A stretch of DNA of 42,116 nucleotides from an uncultured Methanobrevibacter sp. (GTDB taxonomy: Archaea; Methanobacteriota; Methanobacteria; Methanobacteriales; Methanobacteriaceae). The position numbers were made by a program, and so were the translations under genes. This document shows, piece after piece, positions 6,546-14,013 of the stretch. A model generated the notes under the pieces. The model was not told the origin of the DNA. It did not search any database and worked only from the letters and a program-made list of their open reading frames with translations. The stretch is from NCBI RefSeq assembly GCF_937898925.1, contig NZ_CALDKF010000086.1:1-42116 (forward strand), read 5' to 3'. Position 1 is the first letter of the stretch; the number at the start of each line of letters is the position of its first letter.

Positions 6546-7802
6546 ATGGAAGAGGAATATATTTCAGTGTCTCAGCTTACAGACTATATAAAGAAACTGA
6601 TCAATTCAGACTCTAGATTGAAGCAAGTCTATGTAAGAGGAGAAATATCTAATTTTAAGCGTTATTCGTCTGGGCATTGCTATTTCAGCCTAAAGGATGA
6701 AGGTAGTGTTATTCCGGGGGTCATGTTTTACGGATTTGCCTCCAAACTTAAATTTGAACCTAAAAATGGAATGAAGGTTTTGGTTAGAGGATATGTTGAT
6801 GTCTATAAATCCCGTGGAAACTATCAATTGTACGCTCAAAGGATTATTGAAGATGGATTAGGTGAATTGCATATTGCATTTGAGCAATTGAAGAAGGAAC
6901 TGGAAAGCAAGGGCTATTTTGATGATTCTCTAAAAAAGCCAATACCTAAGTTTCCTAAAAGGATAGGGGTTGTCACTGCTGCAACTGGAGCAGCCATTAG
7001 GGATATTGTAACAACAATCAAGAGAAGATGGCCTTTATGTGAAATTATCTTATTCCCATCTCTTGTTCAAGGAAATTTGGCAGCAAACAATATGGTAAGG
7101 CAAATATATGTTGCTGATAATGAATTTGAATTGGACACACTTATTGTAGGGAGAGGTGGAGGAAGCATAGAGGACTTATGGGCCTTTAATGAACGGATCG
7201 TTGCAAAGGCAATACTTGCATGTGAAACTCCTGTAATAAGTGCAGTAGGCCACGAAATCGATTGGACCATTGCAGATTATGTTGCAGATAAAAGGGCAGC
7301 AACTCCAACTGCAGCTGCAGAAATTGCTGTTCCGGATATTAGGGAAATAAGTTCAAAAGTGGATGATTTGGATTCAAGGGCAAGCAATGTTATGGCCAAG
7401 CAATTGAATGATAATCTTGAGAAATTCGAAAGGATAAAAAATAGGCCTTTATTCAAGAATCCTCATATGATTCATGAAAGGAGAGGAATGGATTTGGACT
7501 TCATTAAAGGCAGATTAGTCTCTTCTTCAAAAGAGATGATTCATTCAAATCAGATTAGATTATCTAAAGTCAAGAGTTCTAATGTTTTCAGGAATCCTCA
7601 GTCAATTTTAGATGAGAAAACAATTACATTATCAAGGAATATCGATAAGCTAAAGGTTTTAAATCCTTTATTGACTATACAAAGAGGTTATGCGGTAGCA
7701 AGATCCAAAGGAAAGGTAGTCTCTTATGCAAAAGATTTGAAGAAAGATGAGGAATTGGAATTAGAATTTAAGGATGGCAAAGTAAATACAAGAGTCTTAT
7801 AA
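6546..7802 (+). CDS. xseA: Exodeoxyribonuclease VII large subunit
   Basis: XseA is the catalytic subunit of exonuclease VII, which degrades single-stranded DNA in both directions to oligonucleotides in the cytoplasm. The 418-residue protein has the N-terminal OB fold (SVSQLTDYIKKLI, VRGEISNFKRYSSGHCYFSLKD), the catalytic region with RIGVVTAATGAAIRDI, VGRGGGSIEDLWAFNE and AVGHEIDWTIADYVADKRAATPTAAAE, then the coiled C-terminal region ending LTIQRGYAVARSKG. All main family motifs are present and length is near the bacterial ~440. ATG 6546 is chosen because the family starts here; the upstream in-frame start would add 12 unlike residues. xseB follows 43 bases later. ExoVII is a bacterial enzyme that a few gut methanogens share, which suggests old transfer from bacteria. 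Confidence 0.95.
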   Translation: MEEEYISVSQLTDYIKKLINSDSRLKQVYVRGEISNFKRYSSGHCYFSLKDEGSVIPGVMFYGFASKLKFEPKNGMKVLVRGYVDVYKSRGNYQLYAQRIIEDGLGELHIAFEQLKKELESKGYFDDSLKKPIPKFPKRIGVVTAATGAAIRDIVTTIKRRWPLCEIILFPSLVQGNLAANNMVRQIYVADNEFELDTLIVGRGGGSIEDLWAFNERIVAKAILACETPVISAVGHEIDWTIADYVADKRAATPTAAAEIAVPDIREISSKVDDLDSRASNVMAKQLNDNLEKFERIKNRPLFKNPHMIHERRGMDLDFIKGRLVSSSKEMIHSNQIRLSKVKSSNVFRNPQSILDEKTITLSRNIDKLKVLNPLLTIQRGYAVARSKGKVVSYAKDLKKDEELELEFKDGKVNTRVL

Positions 7803-7845
7803 TTATAGAATTGAAAATTAAAAAGATTAAATCAAAGGTGATATG

Positions 7846-8076
7846 ATGGCTGAAGAAAACGAGAATTTTAGTTTTGAAGAGAAATTAGCTGAATTGGAAA
7901 AAATCGTAAACAACTTGGAAACCGGTGAAGTTTCCTTGGATGATGCAATAGAAGAGTTTAAGAAAGCAATGGTTTTAGTCAAGGAATGTGATGAAAAACT
8001 GAATAGCGCTCAAGAAGCTATTGCAAAAATAGTGAATGACAATAAAGAAGTAGTTGAATTTGAAGTAAATGAATAA
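7846..8076 (+). CDS. xseB: Exodeoxyribonuclease VII small subunit
   Basis: XseB binds the coiled-coil part of XseA in several copies and is needed for exonuclease VII function. The 76-residue product has the family core: NFSFEEKLAELEKIVNNLE, then GEVSLDDAIEEFKKAM and LVKECDEKLNSAQ. Length is usual for XseB. Two ATG codons lie side by side at 7843 and 7846; the second has a better distance from AGGTG (7836-7840). The gene follows xseA on the same strand and surely shares its transcript. Confidence 0.93.
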   Translation: MAEENENFSFEEKLAELEKIVNNLETGEVSLDDAIEEFKKAMVLVKECDEKLNSAQEAIAKIVNDNKEVVEFEVNE

Positions 8077-8150
8077 TTTTTTAAAAATAGAAATAAGAAG
8101 ATTTTCAATCTTCTTTTTTTAATTTATTTTAACTTTTTTTAATAATTTTA

Positions 8151-8885
8151 CTAATAAACTTGAGTATACTCCAATAAGTAATCAGAGTAATTCTTATCAA
8201 GTATTCTAAGTGCAGAAGCATACTGTGGGCTTGTAGCAGACCTTTCTTCCACAAGGTTTCTCAAGCTGCTGTTTTTCATATGTTCCCTAACTTCCCTTAA
8301 GACGAAGTCGATTGTGTTCTTATTGTAAGCTTCAAGCTCTTTCCTACTCATCTCATAAAGATTGTAGGTCTCTAAATCGTAATTTTTAGTTGGACTCATA
8401 AGAACATTGATATAACTGTAATATTCACCAATGTCATCGAAGAATGCATCAACTCCCATATATGCAAGAAGTGGAATGAATTGAGCTTCAGCAAATGGGA
8501 ATATCAAGTAGCTGGATGCTTTCATGTTTTGCCTAAGTGCAACAATCAAGTCAACCAAGTCTCTTGGATGAAGGAGCAAATCATCTGCATTCGCTATAAT
8601 GAATCCATTGTATCCGAGCTCTTCAAGTTCCTTAAGGCATTTGATACGCAAGTCGATGTACTTGCTTCCTTGGATAACAGCTATTTCCTTATCTTCAACC
8701 AGTTTCGCTTTTTCAATGGTTTGATTAACGCTCCACTCTGCAATTTCCTTTTCAACATCATAAGCTGAGGATTCATCATCAGCTATTGAAAAGTCATCCT
8801 TATCGATTATTGCTGGAGTTTCCAAATCTCCAAGCTTTCCATATCTTCCAGGACCGTCATGGCTTTTTATTTCAAATTGTTTCAT
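8151..8885 (-). CDS. Archaeosine tRNA-ribosyltransferase/TGT-like protein (short)
   Basis: The start MKQFEIKSHDGPGRYGKL and ETPAII match the beginning of archaeosine synthase/TGT-type proteins, and the middle (LLLHPRDLVDLI, FPFAEAQFIPLLAYMGVDAFFDD) fits a TGT barrel fragment. With 244 residues it is far shorter than TgtA or full ArcS (over 500) and lacks a PUA domain and zinc-binding cysteines. Such short TGT-related proteins occur in methanogens, perhaps as a partner in archaeosine formation at position 15 of archaeal tRNA. The catalytic role is not proven by sequence. It is transcribed alone, convergent with xseAB, and divergent from the MarR gene. Confidence 0.6.
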   Translation of the reverse strand: MKQFEIKSHDGPGRYGKLGDLETPAIIDKDDFSIADDESSAYDVEKEIAEWSVNQTIEKAKLVEDKEIAVIQGSKYIDLRIKCLKELEELGYNGFIIANADDLLLHPRDLVDLIVALRQNMKASSYLIFPFAEAQFIPLLAYMGVDAFFDDIGEYYSYINVLMSPTKNYDLETYNLYEMSRKELEAYNKNTIDFVLREVREHMKNSSLRNLVEERSATSPQYASALRILDKNYSDYLLEYTQVY

Positions 8886-9153
8886 TTTATCCGCAATTCC
8901 TTATTTTTAATGATTCAATTAATTATCTATTCCTTTTTATAATTAATGTTTTTGCAAGTTTCACTTATTTCTTAATTATTTTAGCAGTTATCACTGTATT
9001 TAAAAATCTTTAAAATTTTTATAACAATGTTTAGAAAAATACTTAATTAACTTAACTTAGGTAAACTTTTTATATATTAAGAAATATATTATCTTTAATA
9101 CGTAAAATTATATGCTAACTGCAAAATGATTCCCTTAGTAAGGGGGGATTTTA

Positions 9154-9597
9154 ATGAATGAAAATGAAACCATTATTCCAGAACAAGTAAATTACTTAAT
9201 GAACCTATTGAAAAGCTATGAAATGTTTTTTAGAAAAAACATGGAAAATTTAGATATCAATATTGGCGAAATACCAATCCTTATGGAAATTTATACAAAT
9301 GAAGGTCTTAATCAAATTGATCTTGTAAGGCAATTCCATGTGACTGAAGCTAACATTAGTAAAACAACTAAAAACCTATTGATTAAAGGTTTAATCACTA
9401 AAACCATTGATGCTGAAAACAATACCAAAAAAATATTATTGCTAACTGAAGATGGAAAAAAGGCTTGCCAAATTTTGCTTGACATATTTGATCAATGGAA
9501 AGATGCAACTATCGGGGACATTCCTACAGATGAGATGGTTGCTTTTGCAAGAACTTTGAAAAAGCTTTCCGATAACTCAGTTGATGTCTTATCCTAG
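9154..9597 (+). CDS. MarR-family transcriptional regulator
   Basis: The 147-residue protein has the MarR winged-helix layout: N-terminal dimer helix (EQVNYLMNLLKSYEMFFRKN), helix-turn-helix around NQIDLVRQFHVTEANISKTTKNLLIKGLI, wing with AENNTKKILLLTEDGKK, and a C-terminal dimer helix. No cysteine cluster or metal site is visible, so a small ligand or redox signal cannot be guessed. AAGGGGGGATTTT gives a strong ribosome-binding site. A TTTTTATATATT box at about 9066-9077 is its promoter, with AACTTAGGTAAAC just upstream. A perfect palindrome lies 180 bases downstream, ahead of hdrC; regulation of hdrCB by this protein is a natural guess. Confidence 0.85.
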   Translation: MNENETIIPEQVNYLMNLLKSYEMFFRKNMENLDINIGEIPILMEIYTNEGLNQIDLVRQFHVTEANISKTTKNLLIKGLITKTIDAENNTKKILLLTEDGKKACQILLDIFDQWKDATIGDIPTDEMVAFARTLKKLSDNSVDVLS

Positions 9598-9779
9598 ACA
9601 GCTAATATTTTTTTATTTTACTTTTTTTCAATATTTTTTTTAATAAATTCTATTTTTTTATACTGCTATTTTTTGATTATTTTTTCACTAAACCCTATTT
9701 TTTTAAAATTTTTCTAATTTTTTATCTCTATTTTAATCGATTATTTTTTCAATTTAAGGCTAACCTAAACTTTAAGAAG

Positions 9780-9802
9780 AGTGTAACCTTTTAGGTTACA
9801 CT
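9780..9802. promoter_or_regulatory. Perfect palindromic operator before hdrC
   Basis: AGTGTAACCT (9780-9789) and AGGTTACACT (9793-9802) are perfect inverted 10-base arms separated by TTT. The site lies ~20 bases upstream of the hdrC TATA box. Another related half (TAACCTAAAC) lies at about 9761-9770. The size and symmetry fit a dimeric winged-helix regulator such as the MarR protein encoded next door. As RNA it could also form a hairpin, but it is upstream of the likely start of transcription and has no suitable T run. Confidence 0.65.
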
Positions 9803-9817
9803 TTCAAAATTTTACAA

Positions 9818-9830
9818 AACCTTTATATAC
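9818..9830 (+). promoter_or_regulatory. TATA promoter of hdrC-hdrB
   Basis: AAACCTTTATATA is an archaeal BRE/TATA box. It should start transcription near 9850, giving a short leader before the ORFs at 9871 and 9896. Confidence 0.65.
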
Positions 9831-9870
9831 TATTCTAATATAATTATAATTAAGGACGTGAGGTAAACCT

Positions 9871-9918
9871 ATGATTGTCCTAGGTGTGTTTTTCAATGTC
9901 TGTGTTAGATACTCTTAA
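9871..9918 (+). CDS. 15-residue upstream ORF overlapping hdrC start
   Basis: ATG 9871 follows GTGAGGT (9858-9864) and runs to TAA 9916-9918, ending 20 bases inside hdrC in another frame. It would encode MIVLGVFFNVCVRYS. ACCTA (9867-9871) can pair with TAGGT (9881-9885), which is the ribosome-binding site of hdrC, so the ATG of the small ORF sits at the edge of a hairpin that hides the hdrC site. Translation of the small ORF would open it. This is a possible leader peptide; it may also be chance. Confidence 0.35.
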   Translation: MIVLGVFFNVCVRYS

Positions 9919-10849
9919 ATCCCTCATCGGTAGGGCAAATAAAGATATAGAAGAGAATTTATCTAAAGAAGCAGAGTCTGTTGAAGAAGCTGCTGACGCT
10001 ATACAGACATCTTCAGAAGAGGAAATTGAAACCAAATCTGATTCTGAAACTATTTCTGAAGAAGAGGCTGCTGAAGAGGTAGCTGAAGCTGAAGAAGAAG
10101 TTGAAGCTGAAGAGGCTCCTGTTGAAGAAGAAGCTGTTGAAGAAGCAGTTGAAGAGGTTCCTGAAGAGGAAGTTTCTTTAGATAATGCGGAAGAATCAAT
10201 TGATGATAAACTTTCAGAAGATGAAGCTCCTGAAGAAGCTGTTGAAGTAGCAGTTGAAGAAGAAGCTTCAGAAGAAAATGAAGAGAGCGATAATATGACT
10301 TTATTAAAAGAAAATGATATATATTCAATGGATGATATTGATAAAGAATTTACTCAAAAATTCGTTGATGCTGGAATTGAAACTGTAGACCACTGTTTCC
10401 AATGCGGTACCTGTGGTGGAGGATGTCCTTCTGGTAGAAGAACTCCTTACAGAGTAAGACAAATTGTAAGAAAATGTTTATTAGGACTCAGAGAAGAAGT
10501 AGTATCTGATCCTGCATTATGGATGTGTACTACCTGTTACACCTGCCAAGAAAGATGTCCTAGAAGTGTAAAAATCGTAGACATCATCAAAATGGCACGT
10601 AACGAAGCTGCAAAAGCTGGATACATGGCTGACGCACACAAAGCAACTGGTTCCTTCGTAATTAAAACCGGTCACGGTGTACCTATCAACGACAAAACCA
10701 AAGCTTTAAGAGCAGATATTGGACTTCCTGAATTACCTCCAACTGTACATGCTTTCCCTGAAGCATTAGAAGAAGTACAAAAAATCTGTGCAGCATGTGA
10801 ATTTGATAAATTAATCGGTTTCAACATGGAAACTGGAGAATTAGAATAA
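9896..10849 (+). CDS. hdrC: Heterodisulfide reductase subunit C with acidic extension
   Basis: HdrC carries two [4Fe-4S] clusters and passes electrons between HdrA and HdrB in the cytoplasmic complex that reduces CoM-S-S-CoB at the end of methanogenesis. The two cluster motifs are clear: CFQCGTCGGGCPSG and CTTCYTCQERCP, near residues 168-232. The usual HdrC sequence begins at an internal Met (residue 134, codon 10295) and is ~184 residues long. Before it stands a continuous in-frame extension of ~133 residues, mostly Glu, Ala, Val and Ser. ATG 9896 is chosen for TAGGTG at 9881-9886. The internal ATG 10295 has only a weak site before it, but separate initiation cannot be excluded. Codon use of the core is that of a highly expressed gene. 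hdrB follows by 21 bases. Confidence 0.92.
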   Translation: MSVLDTLKSLIGRANKDIEENLSKEAESVEEAADAIQTSSEEEIETKSDSETISEEEAAEEVAEAEEEVEAEEAPVEEEAVEEAVEEVPEEEVSLDNAEESIDDKLSEDEAPEEAVEVAVEEEASEENEESDNMTLLKENDIYSMDDIDKEFTQKFVDAGIETVDHCFQCGTCGGGCPSGRRTPYRVRQIVRKCLLGLREEVVSDPALWMCTTCYTCQERCPRSVKIVDIIKMARNEAAKAGYMADAHKATGSFVIKTGHGVPINDKTKALRADIGLPELPPTVHAFPEALEEVQKICAACEFDKLIGFNMETGELE

Positions 10850-10870
10850 ATTGATTAAGGAGTTATTATT

Positions 10871-11755
10871 ATGGAGATTGCATATTTCTTAGGTTGTATC
10901 ATGAACAACCGTTACCCTGGTATCGAAAAAGCAACCAGAATCTTATTCGATAAATTAGACATTGAATTAAAAGACATGGAAGGAGCATCCTGTTGTCCTG
11001 CACCTGGTGTATTCGGATCCTTTGACCAAACCACCTGGGCTACTATTGCAGCACGTAACCTCGCTATTGCAGAAGAAATGGGTGCAGAAATCATGACCGA
11101 ATGTAACGGATGTTTCGGTTCCTTACGTGAATGTGACCACTTATTAAAAGAAAACCCAGCTAAAAAAGACGAAATTAACGCTATCTTAGCTGAAACTACT
11201 GACAAACAATTCAAAGGTGAAACCAAAGTAAGACACTTTGCAGAAATTTTATACAACGACGTAGGTCTTGACAAATTATCTGAAATGTTCACCAAAGACT
11301 TAGGTATTAATGTAGCTGTACACTACGGATGCCACTTCTTAAAACCTACCGCAGAAGTAGGTATTGAAGAATCCGCAGAAAACCCAACCATCTTAGATGA
11401 ATTAGTAGAAATCACTGGTGCAAAATCCGTACCATACAAAAACAAAATGATGTGCTGTGGTGCAGGTGGAGGTTTAAGAGCAAGAGATATTGATGTAACC
11501 TTAAGTTACACCAAAGAAAAACTCGACGCTATGGCTGAAGCTGGTGTAGACGCTATTGTAGAAGTTTGTCCATTCTGTCACTTACAATTCGATGTAGGTC
11601 AAACTGAAGTAAACGCAAAATACGGAACTGACTTCGCATTCCCTGTAATGCACTTAGCTCAATTATACGGATTAGCTATGGGATTAAGCGCAGACGAATT
11701 AACTTTCGACGCACAATTAATCGACGCAGCTCCTGTATTAGAAAAAATTGAATAA
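10871..11755 (+). CDS. hdrB: Heterodisulfide reductase subunit B
   Basis: HdrB holds the active site that cleaves the CoM-CoB heterodisulfide, using two noncubane [4Fe-4S] clusters bound by CCG domains. The 294-residue protein begins AYFLGCIMNNRYPGIE and has both cysteine-rich CCG regions: SCCPAPGVFGS with CNGCFGSL, and HYGCHFLKP with MMCCGAGGG and CPFCHLQFDVGQ. Length is normal. AAGGAG stands before the ATG. Codon use is strongly biased (GTA, AAC, TCC, TTA), as expected for an abundant methanogenesis enzyme. It is cotranscribed with hdrC; hdrA is not in this window, as is common in Methanobacteriales. Confidence 0.96.
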   Translation: MEIAYFLGCIMNNRYPGIEKATRILFDKLDIELKDMEGASCCPAPGVFGSFDQTTWATIAARNLAIAEEMGAEIMTECNGCFGSLRECDHLLKENPAKKDEINAILAETTDKQFKGETKVRHFAEILYNDVGLDKLSEMFTKDLGINVAVHYGCHFLKPTAEVGIEESAENPTILDELVEITGAKSVPYKNKMMCCGAGGGLRARDIDVTLSYTKEKLDAMAEAGVDAIVEVCPFCHLQFDVGQTEVNAKYGTDFAFPVMHLAQLYGLAMGLSADELTFDAQLIDAAPVLEKIE

Positions 11756-11770
11756 GTAGATTACTCTACT

Positions 11771-11790
11771 TATCTTTTCTTTTTTTTTAA
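11771..11790 (+). terminator. Poly-T terminator after hdrB
   Basis: A run of T with few interruptions (TTTTCTTTTTTTTT) begins ~18 bases after the stop codon. No stem is needed; T tracts of this type end archaeal transcripts. The bases TAGATTACTCTACTTA before it form at most a weak hairpin. Confidence 0.55.
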
Positions 11791-11874
11791 ACAATTTTTT
11801 TTAGTTCGCATATTAACTAATTATTTTACTAATTGTCAAAACCACTATTTTTTTAATTTTTTGTCATATGATCC

Positions 11875-11957
11875 AAAAATAATTAGTATATTGATAAACT
11901 GATTTAATAAAATTGAATTATTACATTGTATAAAAATTATTAGTATAATAATAAACT
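11875..11957. repeat. Pair of 26-bp direct repeats in spacer
   Basis: The segments 11875-11900 and 11932-11957 agree at 23 of 26 positions (core ATTAGTATA...ATAAACT) and start 57 bases apart. They lie in the ~350-base spacer between hdrB and the next operon, 150 bases before its first start codon. Paired binding sites for a regulator, or copies made by slippage in AT-rich DNA, are both possible. The rest of the spacer shows nothing further. Confidence 0.6.
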
Positions 11958-12104
11958 ATATTAATTACTATAACTAAAAATATATTCATATAATTTAATA
12001 ATATGAAAATTATATGAGATTTGGATAATAATTAAACTAGTTTTGCTGGTATGATACTGGTCTTACTAGATGATTTTAATAAATTAAGAATTTGGAGAAA
12101 TAAT

Positions 12105-12374
12105 ATGTTTATTGCAATTTTAGGTGGAATATTTAAATTTAAAGACCTTCCTGAAGAATATGGTCCTTATGTACAATTCAAAGCAGCTATTGAAGGTAGA
12201 GATGAAATTGATGATCAAGATGAAATCGCTATTTTAGACATTACTGGTACAGGTAGTCACCATGTCCTCTTTTTAGATAAATACAATAACCTTAATGAAA
12301 TCAAAAGAGAGTTAAGAGAAGCAGACGCAAAAGTTAATGTTACTACCTTAAAAATATTGGAAGGACATTTATGA
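12105..12374 (+). CDS. Small conserved archaeal protein (DUF749-like)
   Basis: The 89-residue protein starts MFIAILGGIFKFKDLPEEYG and contains ILDITGTGSHHVLFLD, then a helical end ILEGHL. It looks like a small single-domain archaeal protein of unknown function, probably DUF749; the family name is from memory and not checked. ATG 12105 follows TTGGAGA; the frame is open a little further up but without a good site. Its stop overlaps the start of the next gene by four bases (ATGA), so both are translated from one message. Confidence 0.62.
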   Translation: MFIAILGGIFKFKDLPEEYGPYVQFKAAIEGRDEIDDQDEIAILDITGTGSHHVLFLDKYNNLNEIKRELREADAKVNVTTLKILEGHL

Positions 12375-12898
12375 GTACATTGCCTATAGAACAATCCTGG
12401 TTGGTTATAGCTAACCTTTCTTCAGAATTACACAAGAAAGGCATTCCAATTCCAAAGGAATTGAATAAGGACTTAGGTTTGGTCAAATCCCAAATTGGGT
12501 TTTACAAGAAAGACCCTTCTCATCCGGATATGATCAATGAGATGGCTAAAGCGGACATGTCCTTAAATGAGATTCAAGGAATATTGCTCTCTCTTGCAGA
12601 AAGTTATGACAAGGACTTTTATGAGGAATGGTTAGATAAGCTTCAAAGAGCAAATAGGGGAGAAGAGATATTTAAGATTTCAGATACCCAATCTAGATTC
12701 ATTCAAAATGTTCCTCCAGGATTATCATATGCAAAGATTACTTTAAGAAATCCAATTGCAGAAGATAGAGTACAGGAAATAGCTGAATATTATGGACTTA
12801 TAATGGAGTTTGACACCGATTCAACAATTGCATTGTATGGTGAAAAATCAAATATCCAATTGGCTTTAAAGGAAATGGCTCCATTTTTCGCTGAATAA
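12371..12898 (+). CDS. Conserved archaeal protein (DUF2096-like)
   Basis: The 175-residue protein begins STLPIEQSWLVIANLSSELHKKG and continues with a helical domain (to ~115) and a C-terminal alpha/beta part (SYAKITLRNPIAEDRVQEIAEYYG). It resembles the DUF2096 family of methanogens, which has no known role. It overlaps the preceding small gene by four bases, and their pairing suggests they act in one process. No membrane segment or metal site is visible. A T-rich end follows. Confidence 0.65.
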   Translation: MSTLPIEQSWLVIANLSSELHKKGIPIPKELNKDLGLVKSQIGFYKKDPSHPDMINEMAKADMSLNEIQGILLSLAESYDKDFYEEWLDKLQRANRGEEIFKISDTQSRFIQNVPPGLSYAKITLRNPIAEDRVQEIAEYYGLIMEFDTDSTIALYGEKSNIQLALKEMAPFFAE

Positions 12899-12986
12899 AC
12901 ATAATATAAAATGAATATTCTTTTTTTAAATTATTTTTTTATAATTATAATTTTACGTAATTTTAAAGTTTTAAGGACGTTTTAAA

Positions 12987-13706
12987 ATGAAAATTTTAGC
13001 AATTAGTGATGTACACGGTAAAAAGAGTGAAAGCTTAATCAATTACCTAAAACAAAATGATGATATTTCTTTAGTATTGATTGCTGGAGATATTACAGAT
13101 TTCAGCATTACTGAATTTGAACCGTTAAGTTTTGTAAAACCATTCATCGATGAAATCGTTGAAGAATGTGATGTAGATGTATTTGCAATTCCGGGTAACT
13201 GTGACCCCGCAGGAATCTGTAATGCAATTAAGGAAAGCGGTCCTGATGAAAGACCTGCATTCTGTTTGCATGACCAATTGATAGCTTATGAGAATGTGGT
13301 AATCATGGGTTATGGAGGATCCAATCCTACTCCATTCAACACTCCTGGTGAAATCGATGATGACAAAATCTATCGCCATGTATATGAGCTTTTAGCTGAA
13401 TATGACTATATTGGAAACGATGCAGTTCCTAGAGTAACCATTTTGCTTACTCATGCACCTCCATATGACACTAAAGCGGACACCATTGAAAGCGGTGCTC
13501 ATGTGGGAAGTCAAGGTGTTAAAAAGCCTATTCATGAATTCCAGCCTAACATAAACATCTGTGGTCATGTACACGAAGCATGTTCCATTGACATGGTGGG
13601 AAATACCACTGTTGCAAACCCAGGAAGATTAGAAGAAGGGCATGCAGTCTTAATTGAAGTGGATGAAAACGCTATGTACACTATAGGAATTGTTTCCTTG
13701 GAGTAA
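12987..13706 (+). CDS. Metallophosphoesterase (YfcE/MJ0936-type)
   Basis: The calcineurin-like phosphoesterase motifs appear in order: ISDVHGK (residues 6-12) with Asp and His metal ligands, IAGDITD, the GNCDP motif, LLTHAPPYDTKAD, and CGHVHEA near residue 193. The enzyme should bind two metal ions and cleave phosphomono- or diesters in the cytoplasm; the natural substrate cannot be told. The 239-residue length fits small archaeal members. TTAAGGACG before the ATG is the ribosome-binding site. It seems to be transcribed alone. Confidence 0.9.
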   Translation: MKILAISDVHGKKSESLINYLKQNDDISLVLIAGDITDFSITEFEPLSFVKPFIDEIVEECDVDVFAIPGNCDPAGICNAIKESGPDERPAFCLHDQLIAYENVVIMGYGGSNPTPFNTPGEIDDDKIYRHVYELLAEYDYIGNDAVPRVTILLTHAPPYDTKADTIESGAHVGSQGVKKPIHEFQPNINICGHVHEACSIDMVGNTTVANPGRLEEGHAVLIEVDENAMYTIGIVSLE

Positions 13707-14013
13707 ATCTACTCCTTTTCTTTTTATTTTTCCAGAATTTTTCTATTTTTTACTATTTTTTTTACTATATCTTCATGTTTTCATTTTCATACAAAAATCA
13801 AATATAAAACTTTATAAAATGTTAATAGTAAATATTATTAATAATTAAAGACATATCTATATTTTCAAAATTTAACTATTTTTGCTTTTATTTAGTATGG
13901 GCTTTAAATAAGATAATTTAATGCTTATTTTTTAATTTATTAGTTAATTAATAGTTAAATGATGAAAAAACAGTTTATAATTCTTTGAATTATGTCAATT
14001 AAGGTGTGATTTT
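13707..14013. other. AT-rich spacer with possible promoter
   Basis: The first part is a T-rich end for the preceding gene. AAAACTTTATAAAATG at about 13806-13821 looks like a TATA box, and AAACAGTTTATAATTC at 13968-13983 is a second candidate closer to the 2-phosphoglycerate kinase start. No ORF or strong repeat is visible. Confidence 0.4.

Larger units (their letters stand above)
9598..9895. other. MarR-hdrC spacer
   Basis: The first ~150 bases are T-rich and probably end the MarR transcript. The second half holds an inverted repeat, TATA box and an upstream ORF, all listed separately. Apart from these I see nothing. Confidence 0.6.

Noticed and set aside
9780..9802. Inverted repeat before hdrC read as a terminator of the MarR gene
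   Set aside because: No T run follows the second arm, the MarR gene already has T tracts after its stop, and the site is placed directly before a TATA box, which fits an operator better.
10050..10328. Minus-strand reading frame of Leu/Gln-rich protein
   Set aside because: It is the mirror of the Glu-rich extension of HdrC (GAA codons read backwards) and has no ribosome-binding site.
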